Assembly (NCBI GenBank): GCA_030562195.1
Contig: JAUJPP010000007.1
Location: forward strand, 29,199,769 to 29,263,768
Source of the DNA: Nipponacmea schrenckii
Lineage: Eukaryota; Mollusca; Gastropoda; Lottiidae
Direction of reading: 5' to 3'
DNA length: 64,000 nt
The notes beneath the pieces are model-generated. The model did no database searches. It was given only the letters and a program-made list of their open reading frames with translations, and was not told the origin of the DNA. The translations under genes were made by a program, and so were the position numbers. Of the stretch, positions 25,773 through 39,523 are shown piece after piece (the stretch's first letter is position 1; every line of letters begins with the position of its first letter).

Positions 25773-27520
25773 ATATTAAAAACTATTTCAATTGTTAAGA
25801 GGTATTTGATATAGTATGGAAGTGTTCTCAAGAATAAACTGAAGGTATATTTAATTTAGTTAAGGTATACAGTTTCTCAAAAGAAATGTTTTATTTGTTA
25901 CATATTGTAGTTCAGAACTGTTTGAAATATCAGACCCAAGTTTTTCCTTTGGTAAACAATTTATACACCAAACCTAAACAATCTCTAAATCTGAAGAATC
26001 AAAGTCAGAATTTATTCAAGTATCAGAACTAAATGCTGTACAAAAAAAGATTGAGAATAATAGTGGCAACACTTTAGGATGCAGGATTTCAAACTTTAGT
26101 GTTCATAGATAAAACTATTGCCAAAAAATACAAAGAAACAAAGACTGAATCTTTTCAAGAATAGAACATTTTCTTCTTTAAATTATTGAGTTTAAATACA
26201 CAATTTCTTCTTTTGAGATGTTAAACTGACAAACCTTATTAACTTTTTAATTATTTAATTACATTTCATTGTATATACATACATATCAACTGTCAAACAT
26301 ATGTTTGCTCAATGTGTGGGAAAAGTGTCTTTTAAATCTGCAAAGTTTTAATAGCAGATAAAATGTAACTTTCATGATTTCATCAAGGCATTTGACATCA
26401 TCTACCATAACTTCAACAATTCACAAAGTTAATCTGTTTCACCAGGCCATTAAAACTACCTAAAACAAATTAGTAGAATGAAATGCAGAAAGTTGCTGCA
26501 GATCATGTGAGAATTCTTAGTGCACATAGAACAAATACCACATCTCAAGAAAATTCTGAGAGAAAACAGATTGCTTTTTAACCAGACTTAGCTATATTCC
26601 TCCGATCAATACCACAAGATAGATTTAAATCCAAGATGACAGCCTCTTCTTCAAATGAAACAGATTTAATTCAATATTACATTTTTTTCCAGAAAGCATT
26701 GATAGCTAGAATTATCATATGAGAAATTTTATTCACAGCTATTAAGATGAACATGATACACTATTGTTTCTCTTAGTTCCAGTATAATTCAAGACTATTT
26801 GCAATTAGTCACATTTGATATTGTTAATTTTCATTAAAAGAAACGTCTAATTCAATTAGTCAAGCAAGACAGCCAAATTTTTTATGAAATGTTCTTGGCA
26901 TTATTTGTCCCAAATTGTAATAATGATTGCCCATTACTTCCCATGAAATTATACCATTAATAAAATCGACTATCATTCATAATAAAGAAATATTTGAGAA
27001 AACAAGACATAAGATTCTGCCAAATTAGAAATAAAACAACCAATAATCATTCAACCCAATGATGTCTCAATTAAATCTCAAAGCTTTGAATGCAAACAAA
27101 ATGTTAACCTCTCTCTTTCAGTTCAGCTGCTTTTCCCATTCTATCAATCCTTAAAATCAGGCATGTGGAAATACTACATAAACTCAATAGAATACACAAC
27201 CCACTTCTAGTGTCTAAAGTCCATTAATCCAAGCAAACAGGAATACAATCACGAATATTGCTTTAATCATTGGTCAAATCTGGCACCAAGCTCAATCTTC
27301 AGCAGTACTGGTAGAAATATAATAAACACTTTATAACTAACATTCAAATATCACAAGACTACTTTCACTACAACACAATTTTAAGTTAACTTGTGTTTAT
27401 TCATTTAGACAATGGAGTAACTATTTACCCTTATAAATACCATCAAACACTAGCATTTTAACATCCAAATATATTATACCTTAACCCTTTCAACACAATT
27501 ATAACATCTTTCTACATAAT

Positions 27521-27570
27521 ATCTCATATACCTGACATACAATATAATCTCATATACCTGACATACAATA
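27521..27570. repeat. Short direct duplication (about 29 bp, two copies)
   Basis: atctcatatacctgacatac occurs twice in a row, joined by aatata. A minor local duplication. Confidence 0.8.
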
Positions 27571-27940
27571 ACTCGCTAAATTGTGTAACTTGGACAACAG
27601 GACACTCTTTATTTCAGAAATAAGATTTCCAAGTGTTGAGTCTGATAATTTTCATTCCTCATAGCCCCAGATTACCTAGTATTGTCATACCAATAAGCGG
27701 ATATTGTTAATTTTATTACCCAATGGAGATGTATCTTGGGATAAATACATTTAAAATAGACAGGGTAGGGGTAGTAGTAAAAGGTGGTTTCAATATGTTA
27801 ACAATCTGATCAAATCAAGAATCTCAGTATGATTCTGTATATTAATATGTCTACACATCTTGAGATTCATATTATTCTGTATATTTTTCTACTGGACCAG
27901 ATGGGATGAAATATATCACATTATATGCTGTTATACTTAC

Positions 27941-28014
27941 AATTTTCTTTGATGTAGAAAAAAGCTCTTCTGCCATTGAAGTCAAGTTTAACAGTTGAGT
28001 GCCAATAGCCAAGC
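27941..28014 (-). other. Possible exon with a laminin-G-like signature (unproven)
   Basis: On the minus strand, 74 bp lie between a candidate acceptor (ttcatctggattgaag, weak tract, with a ctaac branch-point-like string upstream) and the donor ATT|GTAAGT. In the frame implied by one leading and one trailing base, the 24 codons read LGYWHSTVKL, then DFNGRRAFFYI. The order W-H-x-x-V, hydrophobics, N-G-R-R-A, hydrophobics resembles the LamG/LNS fold (WHxVxxxxNGRxAxLxVD). Another frame through the same DNA is also open, so chance is a real alternative. The phase does not fit direct joining to the KChIP-like exon, which would need a donor leaving a single base but in a different reading context; if real it would belong to another gene. 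Confidence 0.2.
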
Positions 28015-29178
28015 CTTCAATCCAGATGAAAAGATCAACATGGAACAGTTTAGTTAGGTTAATGAAGGTACTAATGGAGAATCTTTAAATCATGCTCAAA
28101 ATATCATATGCAAACTCGGAATGTTATGTGGGTAACACAAAGAATGCTTAGAAAAAGAAAGGTTTAAGCTGCAGAATTCAGATTTCTTTAACTAAAGGCA
28201 CCCTGTGGCAACTGCAAAGATTAATGATTTGAAAGTAATGTCTCTGCTTATTAGAAGAATGAGTGAGGACATAGGTCAAAACAATAAACTTTCCAATGAT
28301 ACATCATATTAATTAATTTATGGCTACAATATCATTCAAATATTATGTCTGAATTGCATAATACAGGAGATCAACTCTCCTCAACTGAAGGAAGAAAAAG
28401 AGTTATCTTGATGGCCATTATTTCAAGGAGGAGTAGTTTGGGAATATAAATAAATAAACTACCAGCAAGGGATAATTTCACTATCAACCATTAGCCGGTT
28501 AAGCATGAAAACCAGAATTCATCACAGTTCATCAAACAGCAGATCACTTAACAATACTAGGAGACAAATCGCCTTCAAAATGATGAATAAGATTTACAAC
28601 AAGGAAAACAGAGGTAGATTCAGCTTTAATTGTACCGTATAGAAGTCCTAAAATAAGTGTCCAGATTTCTTCCCTTGATGATTTCAAACTACATTACTCT
28701 TAATTCAAAAGGAGGTAAAATGGGAAGAAAGCTTTTAGTTAGCCATATTTCTTGTCTAAGAAGAGCTATATTTCTTATTGGAAAGGAGACACATTTATCG
28801 CTATAAATTATTCACTGATAATGCTCTTCACAATCTTTCTTTTCTTTATCCTCCGAGACTTAGACCATAACCTCTGGAAAAAAAATCAAATTATCCCTTG
28901 GTTGGTAACCTAATTTCAAACCTTCATGGAATACAAGATACTGTGTGTATATCAGATGATAATAATTCCGAAATTCTGACTAAAGTTAAACTTAGTACTG
29001 TGTTTGGTTGTTTATTATACTGCTATTATCTTCCCATTATTAATAAAAGATGAGCTTGATAGACAAAAACAAAATGCTACAAATCTCTTGAAGAACATTA
29101 GGGTTAATATTCTCAGCTAAATATTCTCAATGCCAAACTGTGTATGAGCATGCCAGATTTTCAAAAGCAATATAACAG

Positions 29179-29657
29179 CAGACCTCTCAACTCTCACGCA
29201 TTAGGCGTGAAACTCACGCCTTTGGCTTCAATCTCACGCAGCTACCTTAAAATTGCATGCATGTTGAAGGTTTAGGGTAAAAAAAAACCCAAAAAACACT
29301 GGTATAGTTAGTTTGCTTACGATTTTAAACTGACCAAATAACAGGTCGCGTATTCAATCACGTTCCGAGGAAATTCCGCATGTTTATTTTTAACCTTGCT
29401 GATGTCTGACCAATCGTCAAACAGCAATCTCTCCCCAGAGCTGTCCTTCCTGCTTCACCTACTGATTGAAAAGGAACGATAACTCTGGATAGAGATTGCG
29501 TTGACAGTTCAGATTCCAGCACCACATGTTCAGGCTGTCAAAATGTCGGGCGCGCAGAAGAGTTCAGATTCAGATTCTACCTTGAACGACACTCTTCCGT
29601 CCCCTGGACCTGTAACCGAATCTCACTCCTTAGGAACATTCTAGGTTGAGAGGTCTG
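29179..29657. mobile_element. 479-bp terminal-inverted-repeat element, non-autonomous
   Basis: The left end CAGACCTCTCAAC is matched exactly by the reverse complement of the right end GTTGAGAGGTCTG. Both ends are flanked by taacag (29173-29178 and 29658-29663), a 6-bp target duplication. Base composition is clearly richer in G+C and CpG than the surroundings. Near the left end are subterminal repeats of ctcacgc/gcgtga. No transposase is present apart from a 33-codon coding-like stretch at 29543-29644. The superfamily is uncertain, because 6 bp is unusual for hAT (8 bp). Confidence 0.85.
29543..29644 (+). pseudogene. Short coding-like stretch inside the inverted-repeat element
   Basis: An ATG in a good start context (caaaatg) opens 33 codons before TAG. 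The peptide begins MSGAQKSSDSDSTLND and is rich in Ser, Asp and Thr with high-G+C codons, unlike chance frames in this AT-rich window. It could be the remnant of the first transposase exon of the parental element, left after internal deletion. No domain is recognisable, so this is inference. Confidence 0.3.
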
Positions 29658-32080
29658 TAACAGACAATATAATACTCTAAACCTTGATGATGCTTTAAAG
29701 AACACCTTAAACAACTTGGTCAACCAATTTTAATAATTATCTTATATATGAAATTAAGAACATTATTCATTTGGTCTGACGTTTCATGGTTCTAAATATT
29801 AATGTGAGATTGCCATCTCTGAACCATGCTTGGTCTATATTTTCCAAAGCAAATTGAAATATTAGACCTCCATAATGCTATATCCAATATCAGGTATAAA
29901 ATGTTGGAACCTTATTCTTCTCCCTAGATGTTAAGTTGAGTATAGTTAATGGAAATAAACATAAAGTAAAGTGATACTGGTGCTTTCATATCTTTTAATT
30001 GTCAAGTTAAAAGGTAATTACTTAAATATTTCTATATCATTAAACACTCTATTGTTTATAATATCATCAATTTATTCTCCCATGGGTCAATTCTAAGGGT
30101 AAACAGATAGGTACTATATCCTTATTGAACATTGGATATTCTAGTTCTTACTTGTCACTTCCTTTGGAAATATTATCCTAATATATTTCTACTCAATCAC
30201 AACTTTAAAGAGAATTGGTTAAAATTATTTACCTGTGATGTAAAGAATTGAATTATGCATTTATTATAATATAAAGTTCATAAATTTTCAATGTCAATCA
30301 AGATCAAGATTCAGAGTGAATAGACTAGACTGCAGTCATTTGTTGATTGCATTGAATAACAATTATAAAGATTTTCCCCAAAGACTATTCAAACATATTT
30401 TATCCAAGGAACATAATAAAGTCTGTAAAAGCTGGTTAACTAAGTTCATTTTTAAGTGCCTCAGCCTTTCAAATATATTCTCTTATTACTTGAACAAGTG
30501 ACAAATACATTCTTTTGCCATCTCTGATTTTTGTGTTTGCTTTGTAATTATTGGCTGCTCTTTTGTTTACTTTAGAAATAAAAAGAACACATTGATCAAG
30601 ATGATGACCTTCTGTTAATTAATGGTAGAAAAAAACCTGACTAATTGGCAGCAATCAAATGAGGTATGGTGACAAAATAGAGTAAAATGGGAATATCAAA
30701 CAAAGCAGACGGCAGGGTATCAAAACAGTTCAAATAATATTTCAGAAAATATGAACTGCTATACATGAATGATCAAAATATAAGGTTTTACTGTTTCAAA
30801 TATTTTTATATATGTTTAAAAAAAAAATTGTAACAAAATGCGCCTTTCACAAAAAATCAATAACATCTCAAGACTCAAATTCTAAGGAAATATAATCTCA
30901 TTCTATCAAGTTTCACTTTTAAGCATTCAAGTCTCTTTACTTCCTGATTTAAACATCTAGATGTAAATTGCATGATCAATATTATTTCAAAATATTTTGA
31001 CATGCTGGGATTTTGAATTTACATCAATTGGTTTATGAATAAATTTTCGATCTTCTTGAATTAAATTGAATTAAACCAAGTGTGAAATAGAGTGCAAAAA
31101 TCAACCTTTATTCTGGCATGTAAATTTTAACCTTTTTTTTTAATGAAAATTGCCAATTATATACAATATTTATTCCTACTTTTAAAATGTCAAAAATCAT
31201 GAATAAAATCTGAAGAGTCAATTTTTACTGCCTGTTTGAAAAAGCCATAAAAATCTTTTCAAAGATTTGGCACTTTTCATTTAATTGTCAAAAGTTAATT
31301 CAGATTACATCAACTGCAAGACCATTAAAATGAATGTTTGAATTGTGCAAATGTGAAGAGCTTAATCTTTATACAGTAGTTACATTTACATGCCATAAAC
31401 ATTTGTCAGTAATTTTGACACTTTTAATAGTGGCATACAGTACATGTAATTGTAAACCTTATTAACATGGACAAATTTTGTGGTATATGTTGTATAAAAT
31501 GGTATTATAATTTTATCTCATCCAAGAAAATTCCCAAAACTCTACCTTATCCACATGCAAATCATATCAGAGACAATAACCATCTGCATCTATAAGGATA
31601 AACAGAGACTGTTTATTACAATGCCTGTAATGTATAAATATGTTTACATCATCAATAATGCAGTTAGCATGCAATATCTGTCAGATGTGATCTTGTTAGA
31701 CCATCAGACTGGTGAAATGGCAAAAACTAGAAATCATAAACAAGGTATGATAATCATCTACGTAACAATAAAACTATAAATACATTTTGACATATTCAGG
31801 TTTATGCCTGTAAGGTGTATTCTAAATGAAGATTCTAGGTTTCTAGAAATTCTCTCCAACCAATATCATTTCCTTACTGTCATGATGGCCGACAGTAAGT
31901 AATGTGAACACAATATGTTTCTTGTCAGATTCTTTTTAAACACGTTGGCAAAAGGAAATTGTTCTATTTCTTTCTTTTTTGTACATAATCTTTAAAAAGT
32001 TCCAGGTCTTTGAAGTTGAACACAATAAGGAAGGAATCCTCCAATCAAAGCACGTACAATGCCAACAAATACCAACTAAC
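29658..32080. other. AT-rich non-coding DNA
   Basis: No gene or repeat boundary was recognised. A CAG|GTAAAT string on the minus strand near 30228 has only a weak upstream pyrimidine tract. Confidence 0.5.
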
Positions 32081-32600
32081 GTTCAGAAACTTAATATGTA
32101 ACAATTACTGAGCAGCATTCAAAAACCTAACTTAACAATTACTAAGCAGCATTCAGAAACCCAATGTAACAATTAATAAGCAATATTAAGAAACCCAACG
32201 TAACAATTACTAAGCAGCATTCAGAAACCTAACTTGTAACAATTACTAAGCTATTCAGAAACCTTACAATGTAAAAATTACTAAAGCAACATTCAGAAAC
32301 CTAACTTGTAACAATTTCAAAGCAATTCGGAAAACTTACTTGTAACAATTACTAAGCAGCATTCAGAAACCTAATATGAAACAATTACTAAGCAGCATTC
32401 AGAAACCTTACTTGTAACAATTACGAAGCAATTCAGAAACCCAACGTTACAATTACTAAGCAATTCAAAAACCTAGCATAACAATTACTAAGCGATTCAG
32501 AAACCTAACATGTAACAATTACTAAGCAACATTAAGAAACATAGCATGTAACAATTACGAAACAATTCAAAAACCTAACAAGTAAAAATCTTTAACAATA
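32081..32600. repeat. 33-36-bp minisatellite, about 15 copies
   Basis: Units read attcagaaacctaacttgta, then acaattactaagcagc, with variation in the last bases (agcagc/agca/agcg), which explains the variable period. Confidence 0.93.
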
Positions 32601-35600
32601 ACTAACAATCTTTATGATACCAAATTTCAAACAAAAACCAACCAACTCTCAGAAACTTGTAGCAACAACCTGCCACCAGCCTTCAGTGACTATAGTAGAT
32701 ATATCAGTACCATAATGGTGGTGACATGATAATAACTAGGTATCAAACTCAACTCATTAGTATTCAATGAATAGCTACATTCAGTAATTGAAATCTAAAT
32801 GGTTCAATAGTTTTGCTCTCAGCTAGAAATATCTTACTTGCACTTTTATACACTATCCATTTTACATCTTAATTACTGATGGCCTTCAATTTACACTCTA
32901 AGGCTAAACTTGTCAACAACCTTCGACAAGATTAGAATTTTTAACTTGGCAGACACTGGTAAATAATAAATATGTAGAAACTTGTCAATTCCATTTAAAA
33001 TTTCTTACAGCAGACAATAACAATACTGTTTAACAGAACACTTGTGGTCAAATCAAATTACTGGTTTTCACCCAAGAATCAGTTCAAATACAATACTTAA
33101 CATTTTGCTATTTAGCTAGATCAATATGGACATGTAATAACACCAGGACACTGTTTCTGAAAAATTTTATGATAAATTTGTCGTAGGTGTGGAATTTCAC
33201 AATAAGAAATATGACACTATAGAATTGTGTTGCTTTCAAGAACACAAAGAAAATTAAATTGCTTTCCAAATCACAAAAGACATGAAAATCATAGTAATGC
33301 ACACATGAAACATAAAAATGAAATTCCTTATTGCTCTTATAACAGCAAAAACCTACCAATATGAGCTTAACAAAGTAAATAAAAAGTGAAGCTTCACAAA
33401 AAATTATCATTTCAAATAGTAAATCTCCTTTTGAACAGTTAAATTTAAAATTACACTGTTTTCCATCGTAACATTTAGACGATTCTTAGTATATTTTATA
33501 GATATTTTAAAATACACTAATCGATGCATGCACCCACGTTAGGATATATAAATCAGACCTAGCCTTAAAACACTTCTACACAATTCAATATCATTAATAT
33601 TATCAAACTATTAGATTTTAGTAAATAAATTTTCTTATCTTTCATCAATTTAATAATAGAAATATAATTACTTTCTTTCTTGACAACCTGGCTTGTAACT
33701 GCTGTTTACAGCATGGTTTAACGTGCCTCATGTAAACAAATGTTAAGCCCTTAGCAAGAGTTTTAGATGCTCCATTATTTTCATCAACCTCTTTGAAGCA
33801 AGCATAGACATTGAACTTTATTTCGACATTTTCAAAGCTATTAAAGTGAACCTTTACATAACTAAATTTATTAAAACCACTTCCTTGATATAAATATTTG
33901 TACTGGGTGAATCTGTTATAGAGTGAATAGCCCATGATTCACCAGAAGACAGGTAAAATAACATTGACAATAATGCTACGAATTCACAGATGTTTTGATT
34001 CTGGCAAATTTCCAGACATCTTCTGATCACATGGAAAAATATTCCTGATTTCATGCCCCTCCCAAATTGTATAGAACTGTAGAAAAATAATGTCACCTTT
34101 CAAAATTTAATCTTATGCTATGGAATTAAGACTAACATTACTTTTACTTTTAAATAGCATCTGCTAAATTATGACTTAAAAGTAGGATGGACCTGAAGTG
34201 AATTTGAAAAACCCTGGATTTAATACCGCATTCAGATTTATGAATAAATCAAACTTCACAGCACAAAAATATAAATAGTTATGCCACTTAAAACAGCTGA
34301 TGGTAGTCCACAAAACACATCCAAATATCTGATGATCACAACATTACACACTGAATTCTGTCAAAATCCTTAATAACATCCCTTTTAGTCTGATGATATA
34401 CTGAACATTATGTTAGAAAATAACACATTAAGAGTGTATATAGCGTGTTTAGAGGATAAATACCCAAGGTTTATATTGATAATAAATACTGTAGTCAATG
34501 TAGTGGAAGGAGAAATCTAGAGAGAGAGTGAGAATATCACAGCTATGATAGAGACATTCGCATTGATCAGTATATCACAACTTGTATTGGCATTATCATT
34601 ACTTTATTACTGACAATGTTAGAACCTCATCGCGCTCCTTATACGAGTGCCTTAAATCTAGGTCATTACTGTTTTTATCTTTGAACTTTATGTCACAGTC
34701 TTGTTCTGATCTTCTTTAAAGGAATACTGAGTCTTAGAATAAACATAAAATTTTAAACTTGGGCAATAGGAGCATATATTCATATTGATTATTGAAAAAC
34801 GCTTAATATATCGATTAAGCCTTTTTTTTTAATAATTAATTAATTTTGTGATTTTGTCATATTTTGCAGGGATTCTGTTACTTTATGTTTTACCATTCTC
34901 GAGAACTTAAGACGCAGTATAACTTTAATAATATCATTAGTATAGTATATCTGGAGATTCATAACAAGTCAATTTCAGAATTTTTTAAATTTAAATATAA
35001 ATTTACCAAAAAAAAAATTATCAAAGTTATCAATCAAATTTTCAGAAATGCCACTGAAATACATACTTTTTCTGTGTACTTGGTAAGTAGGTACCAAGAT
35101 CAATCAATTTTCCATATCAAGAATTAATTAAGCTAGGCTTAACCTTTAAAATATTTTGAAGATTCAGAACTGTGAGGAGACAAATAAGGATCAAATCTCA
35201 AACTAGTCAGCATTAAATATTCTTATTTCAAGATGTTTTCTTCCAGCTATTTCAATAGGTGTTAAACAGGCTGACCTATCTCTTCCTTGGGATTTTCTAC
35301 TGACATTATAAAGTAATTGTACAAAGAAAAGATCTTCACATTAAGCCAACTTAATATTGGTTTTATGATCTCTTGAAATCAGGTCTCAGTTTAAATTAAC
35401 AAAATGTGTGCGGAATGATACTGAGTCTCAAACTCTTCGATATCTATTATTTCAGAATGAGGAAAATTCTAAGCTAAACACATTAGAAACTTTTTTGTTG
35501 TTGTTGCTGCAATTGGAACTGATGTTTCTATACAACATTAGGTTTGGGGGAACAGGTGGCATAGAATTGTAAATCTGGTTGCAAAGGTGAAATCTTAAAA

Positions 35601-37052
35601 ATTATAATACATAGGAGCAATGGAGAAAACAGAAGAGAAAGGGTCGGGGGGAGGTGACATTTCAGGCAAAAAAAACCCCAAAAAACTGATAGCATGAAGG
35701 ATTGCATAAAATTCAAGAGGTTTAAGCCAACTTTCTTTCTTGGATTTCAGTTGAAATTTGTCTGATTATTCTGGATTTATGTCATTTCAATGATAAACAT
35801 GTTGACAAAATCTTTATTAGTCTATTAACTCTATATTGGTATTAAACAATGTTAATTTCACACTTTGCCAGTTTGTCATATTTTCGACATTCATGATGGC
35901 CATAATCCATCAATAAAAACAAGTCAATATATTCATAAATTCAGTAATTATTAATTAAAATAACACTAATGGTGATTGTGAAAATTCTGGCAACAACAAA
36001 CCATGAATAAGCTTACATCAGTGAACATTTTTCAAAATGTGAAAGTAAATTGATAAATTGCACCTTCACTTTGCTTTGCATTCAGTTTTAATGCATTGTA
36101 TAATATTTATATAACCCCTTTTAGAAGATTTCTTAAACCTTCAGAATATGTGGGAGAAGAATTTGTCATTCATTTTGTTAAAATCTTTTTTTTTTTTACC
36201 AACACTAACAAAAATCATAATGTTATCCTGTTAAATAGCGGGAAGATACTTTGAATTAAATAGACATATTTCTGTAACTTTTTCACTTAGGTTTACGCAG
36301 CCTTAAAGAGTAAAACGCTGCATTATTTGCACTCACTTGTGGAATCAGGGCTGCTCATACAGAGATAACTGTCAACCTTTTAGAAAGCACCATATCAATT
36401 CAAACCTCTTTGAAAGCAATGTTAATAAAGTTTGATGCTGTAGAAATAAGATTAGCTGTGAAAAAGCCTGAAGCCAGCGTTTTCTACTTTAAGCAACATT
36501 AGGAAATCAATTTCGTAATTTAGTTTTTGATGGAAATTTGATATATTTTTTGTATTGGAATCTTGTTGCCTGAAGCAAACAGAGAATTAAATAAATGGTT
36601 ATTGTTGCTATAGCGATTAGAATAACTAATCAAATTCTAATATTTACCATGACTGATAATTAAAATTACAATTATATTTACCATTGATTCTAAATGATCA
36701 CTCCATAGGACAGGCTGATGGTGCATTAATTTAAGACAAATGGATTTATGCAGGATACAAAAGCTAGTTTGGAAAGTTAATATTGATTTATTTCCACAAT
36801 TGAAGGACGAATTGAACTAAAATTGTTACATATGTCAAGACATCCTGCTCTTTAAAATGTTCCCATTGTCGTATATAAAAGAAAAGTTAACAAGGACTGA
36901 CTCATCTTCAGAAAGGTACACAATGACCTTAAACCACAAGCTGAGCCAGACATTAGGGTTCTATCATCATTCTAACTCTGTCATTTAAAGATACTTATTA
37001 TAACATAATGCTTACTGTAGGTTTTCATCTGAGCAGTCTTCTAAACCTTTTA
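32601..37052. other. AT-rich non-coding DNA
   Basis: Several frames of 60-100 codons are open (for example 33108-33410 and 33645-34096, minus), but they are Phe/Ile/Asn/Lys-rich with no family motif and are expected by chance. A tttcag|..|GTAAGT arrangement at about 35045-35084 on the plus strand yields only 36-38 nt without a recognisable peptide. Confidence 0.5.
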
Positions 37053-37386
37053 GCAGTAAATCAGTAAGTTAGACGCTTGCTTGCTAACCTGGGGGTCCTG
37101 GGTTCAATCTTGGCAAAAGTTGAGATGAATTTTAAGATATTTCAACCTAGTCCCTTGTTCAATGGCCCAGGTCAGAGGACTGACATGGAAAAGGTGTCTA
37201 GTCATTCCCTTTCCACTGTAAATTGAGGCTGTGTTTGCTGCAGACTGTGCACTCGACAGTTAAAAATCGCAAAAAGAGTAGGCAATGCCACTGCCAAAAT
37301 TACTTCATTGCACTCTGCATGGCATTGCCTGTCTTCATTAGCTTTTTAGGAGCACATAAAACTTTTTTTCATTTCATTTTCTTTGC
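37053..37386 (+). mobile_element. SINE family 1, near-complete copy
   Basis: The head reads gttagacgcttgcttgctaa, then a B box ggttcaatct (37101-37110). The body carries ggactgacatggaaaaggtg, gcactcgacagtt, aaatcgcaaaaagagtaggc and catggcattgcctgtcttca, and it ends in a tttcatttcatttt tail. It runs opposite to the copy at 14826-15197. Confidence 0.88.
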
Positions 37387-37419
37387 AAAACCTTATCTTA
37401 TTTTTTAATAGCCAGACAT

Positions 37420-37582
37420 GCCTTTAAATGAGCCTTACGTCCTCCTTTTCTGCACCTTCTGCTCTAATGACAGACAATACCAGACAGTGTGCAGTGATCA
37501 AACTTTTGCTCAAACTGCAGCATTAACCTATTATTTTAGCGATTTCCAACTGTCAAGGGAATTTTAACAGCCATGCCTTAGG
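37420..37582 (-). mobile_element. SINE family 1, truncated copy in inverted orientation
   Basis: It starts ttacgtcctccttttctgca, passes through cagtgtgcagtgat and ends after gcgatttccaactgtcaagg. This is the 3' half of the SINE read on the minus strand, about 35 bp from the plus-strand copy. Confidence 0.85.
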
Positions 37583-38053
37583 CATATCATATAAACTAAA
37601 GACATAAAACTTTCAACTATCAACACTTTCAAAGTAAAACAAATAAATAATTCAATCCCATAAGAGTTAAACAGTCTTAAATTAATGTAAGTAGAAAAAT
37701 TTATGAAACCATGGTCTAGACAGAAAATGTCTTTTCAGAAAAAAAAAACCCTAACTTGCTTCCTAATAACATAATTTTAAGTGTAAAATCATTAATCTTG
37801 CACTTGATATGTTCAAGTATTATAGAAATTAGAGAGGAAATTCAGATTACCTCAGGGTGTATCATCATTATCACTTAAATAATTAGATTTGTGAAGAAGT
37901 TTCTAGCTGAAATCAAGGAGGTTTAGAAAGAAAGGAATTTACATCATTCTCTTCAAAAAGTTGATTTCTATTTCAGACTAGGATTAATTTTGGCTATTTT
38001 TTAACGATAAGTTTCTATACCTTAAAACGTTTTTAATGCATATTTGTCAAAAC

Positions 38054-38318
38054 ATAAAAAAAAACAGATTCAATCAAATACTGTAAAATCATCAAAACAG
38101 ATTCAATCAAATATAATGTCAAAGTATCAAATAAACTGTCAAATTATCAAATACAGATTCTATCAAATATACTGTCAAATTATCAAATACAGATTCTATC
38201 AAATATACTGTCAAATTATGAAGTATATTATCAAATTATTAAATATACTGTCAAATAATTAAACACAGATACAACAAAATACTGTCAAATTATCAAAAAC
38301 AGATTCTTTCAAATATAC
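38054..38318. repeat. 34-bp minisatellite, left half (interrupted)
   Basis: Units contain tcaaatactgtcaaattatc followed by aaacacagattc. The array stops abruptly at 38318 where the LINE insertion begins and resumes at 41522 with the same unit. Confidence 0.93.
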
Positions 38319-38455
38319 ATGTAATAATAATAATAATAATAAACTCTTTATTTTACATGGGTCAGAATTAGGCCCAATACACAAGGACATGGTCCTGTCT
38401 CACATTCAGCCCATGGGGCAATACATTGGAAAAAAAAAAAAAAAAAAAAAAAAAA

Positions 38456-39523
38456 TAGAATTGCTTACAATTATGAACGTATTTCGAGAGCCTTAAAATA
38501 TTATGTAGGCTAAATTTGCAATTACCTACATCTATACAATATATTGAATATCATTTGACCTAGTTTTCAAAGTCATAAAATAATTAGGTCACACCTTCCG
38601 TAACGGTTAATGATGGCGAAAATATGAAAATTATCAATTTTTGCTGTCTTTAAGTACACTTATCTCTATGAATTTTTTAAGTAAGCCAAATTAAAAAATA
38701 TCTACTCGTAGACAATATATTGAATATTATTTGACTTAATTTTCAAGGTCATAGATTAAGTGGGTCACACCTTCCGTAGCCGTTAAAGTGACCTAATTTT
38801 GAAAAAATCGAAATTTAAATAATTCGAAAGAAAATACGAAATTTGAAAATCGGTCTCCAAGAAAAGGTAGATAATGATCCATTGTATCTATGTGCTAAAT
38901 TTCATCAAAATCGGTCTATCAGTAGTGTCTGAATTTCGGATTTAAGAATTGTAACGAAAATTCAAAATGGCGGCCGATATGGCAGCTTGACCTAATTATT
39001 TAGGTCAAATCAATTACTATTGACAAGTTATTTATAAAACAGTTTTCACTTTTCACCTAGCAGTTATAGACCGGAAGTTACGTAATTACGTCATTTGAGG
39101 CTAAACCGGAAGTGGAATTTTTTTTTTCACATTTTTTCAAAAATTATAAACATATCGCCTATCAACTGGTCAAGTTTCAAAATTTTACCATTTATATTAA
39201 AGGAGAAATCACGGTCTGAAATTTTTGCCGATGACCCTTGAATATTGAATTGCAAATCGTGGGTAAAATATTTAACCTAATTGCATAAAACCTATAATTG
39301 TTAGTTGACAAATACATTGAAGTTTTCAAATCTGAAAATCCGGTCAAAATCGAACTGAAAATAAACTTGCTAAAGAAAAAAAAACCTGAACTTCCGGTTC
39401 TCACTTCCTGTCAGAGATAGAACTTCCGGTTTTGTTTTATTTGATAATAGAAATCATTCTAAGATCAACTGTAGATTTAGAATTTCTGCACCTTTTACCA
39501 GTTTGTCTGCAAACTCATCCAAG

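Noticed and set aside
30228..30255. Second ratchet-like site (CAG|GTAAAT, minus strand)
   Set aside because: The donor is sub-consensus and the upstream pyrimidine tract is short and interrupted.
33108..34096. Cluster of minus-strand frames of 80-100 codons
   Set aside because: Overlapping frames with low-complexity hydrophobic composition and no splice-site or domain support.
35045..35084. Acceptor and donor-like pair around about 38 nt on the plus strand
   Set aside because: No recognisable peptide and an AT-rich context in which such strings are common.
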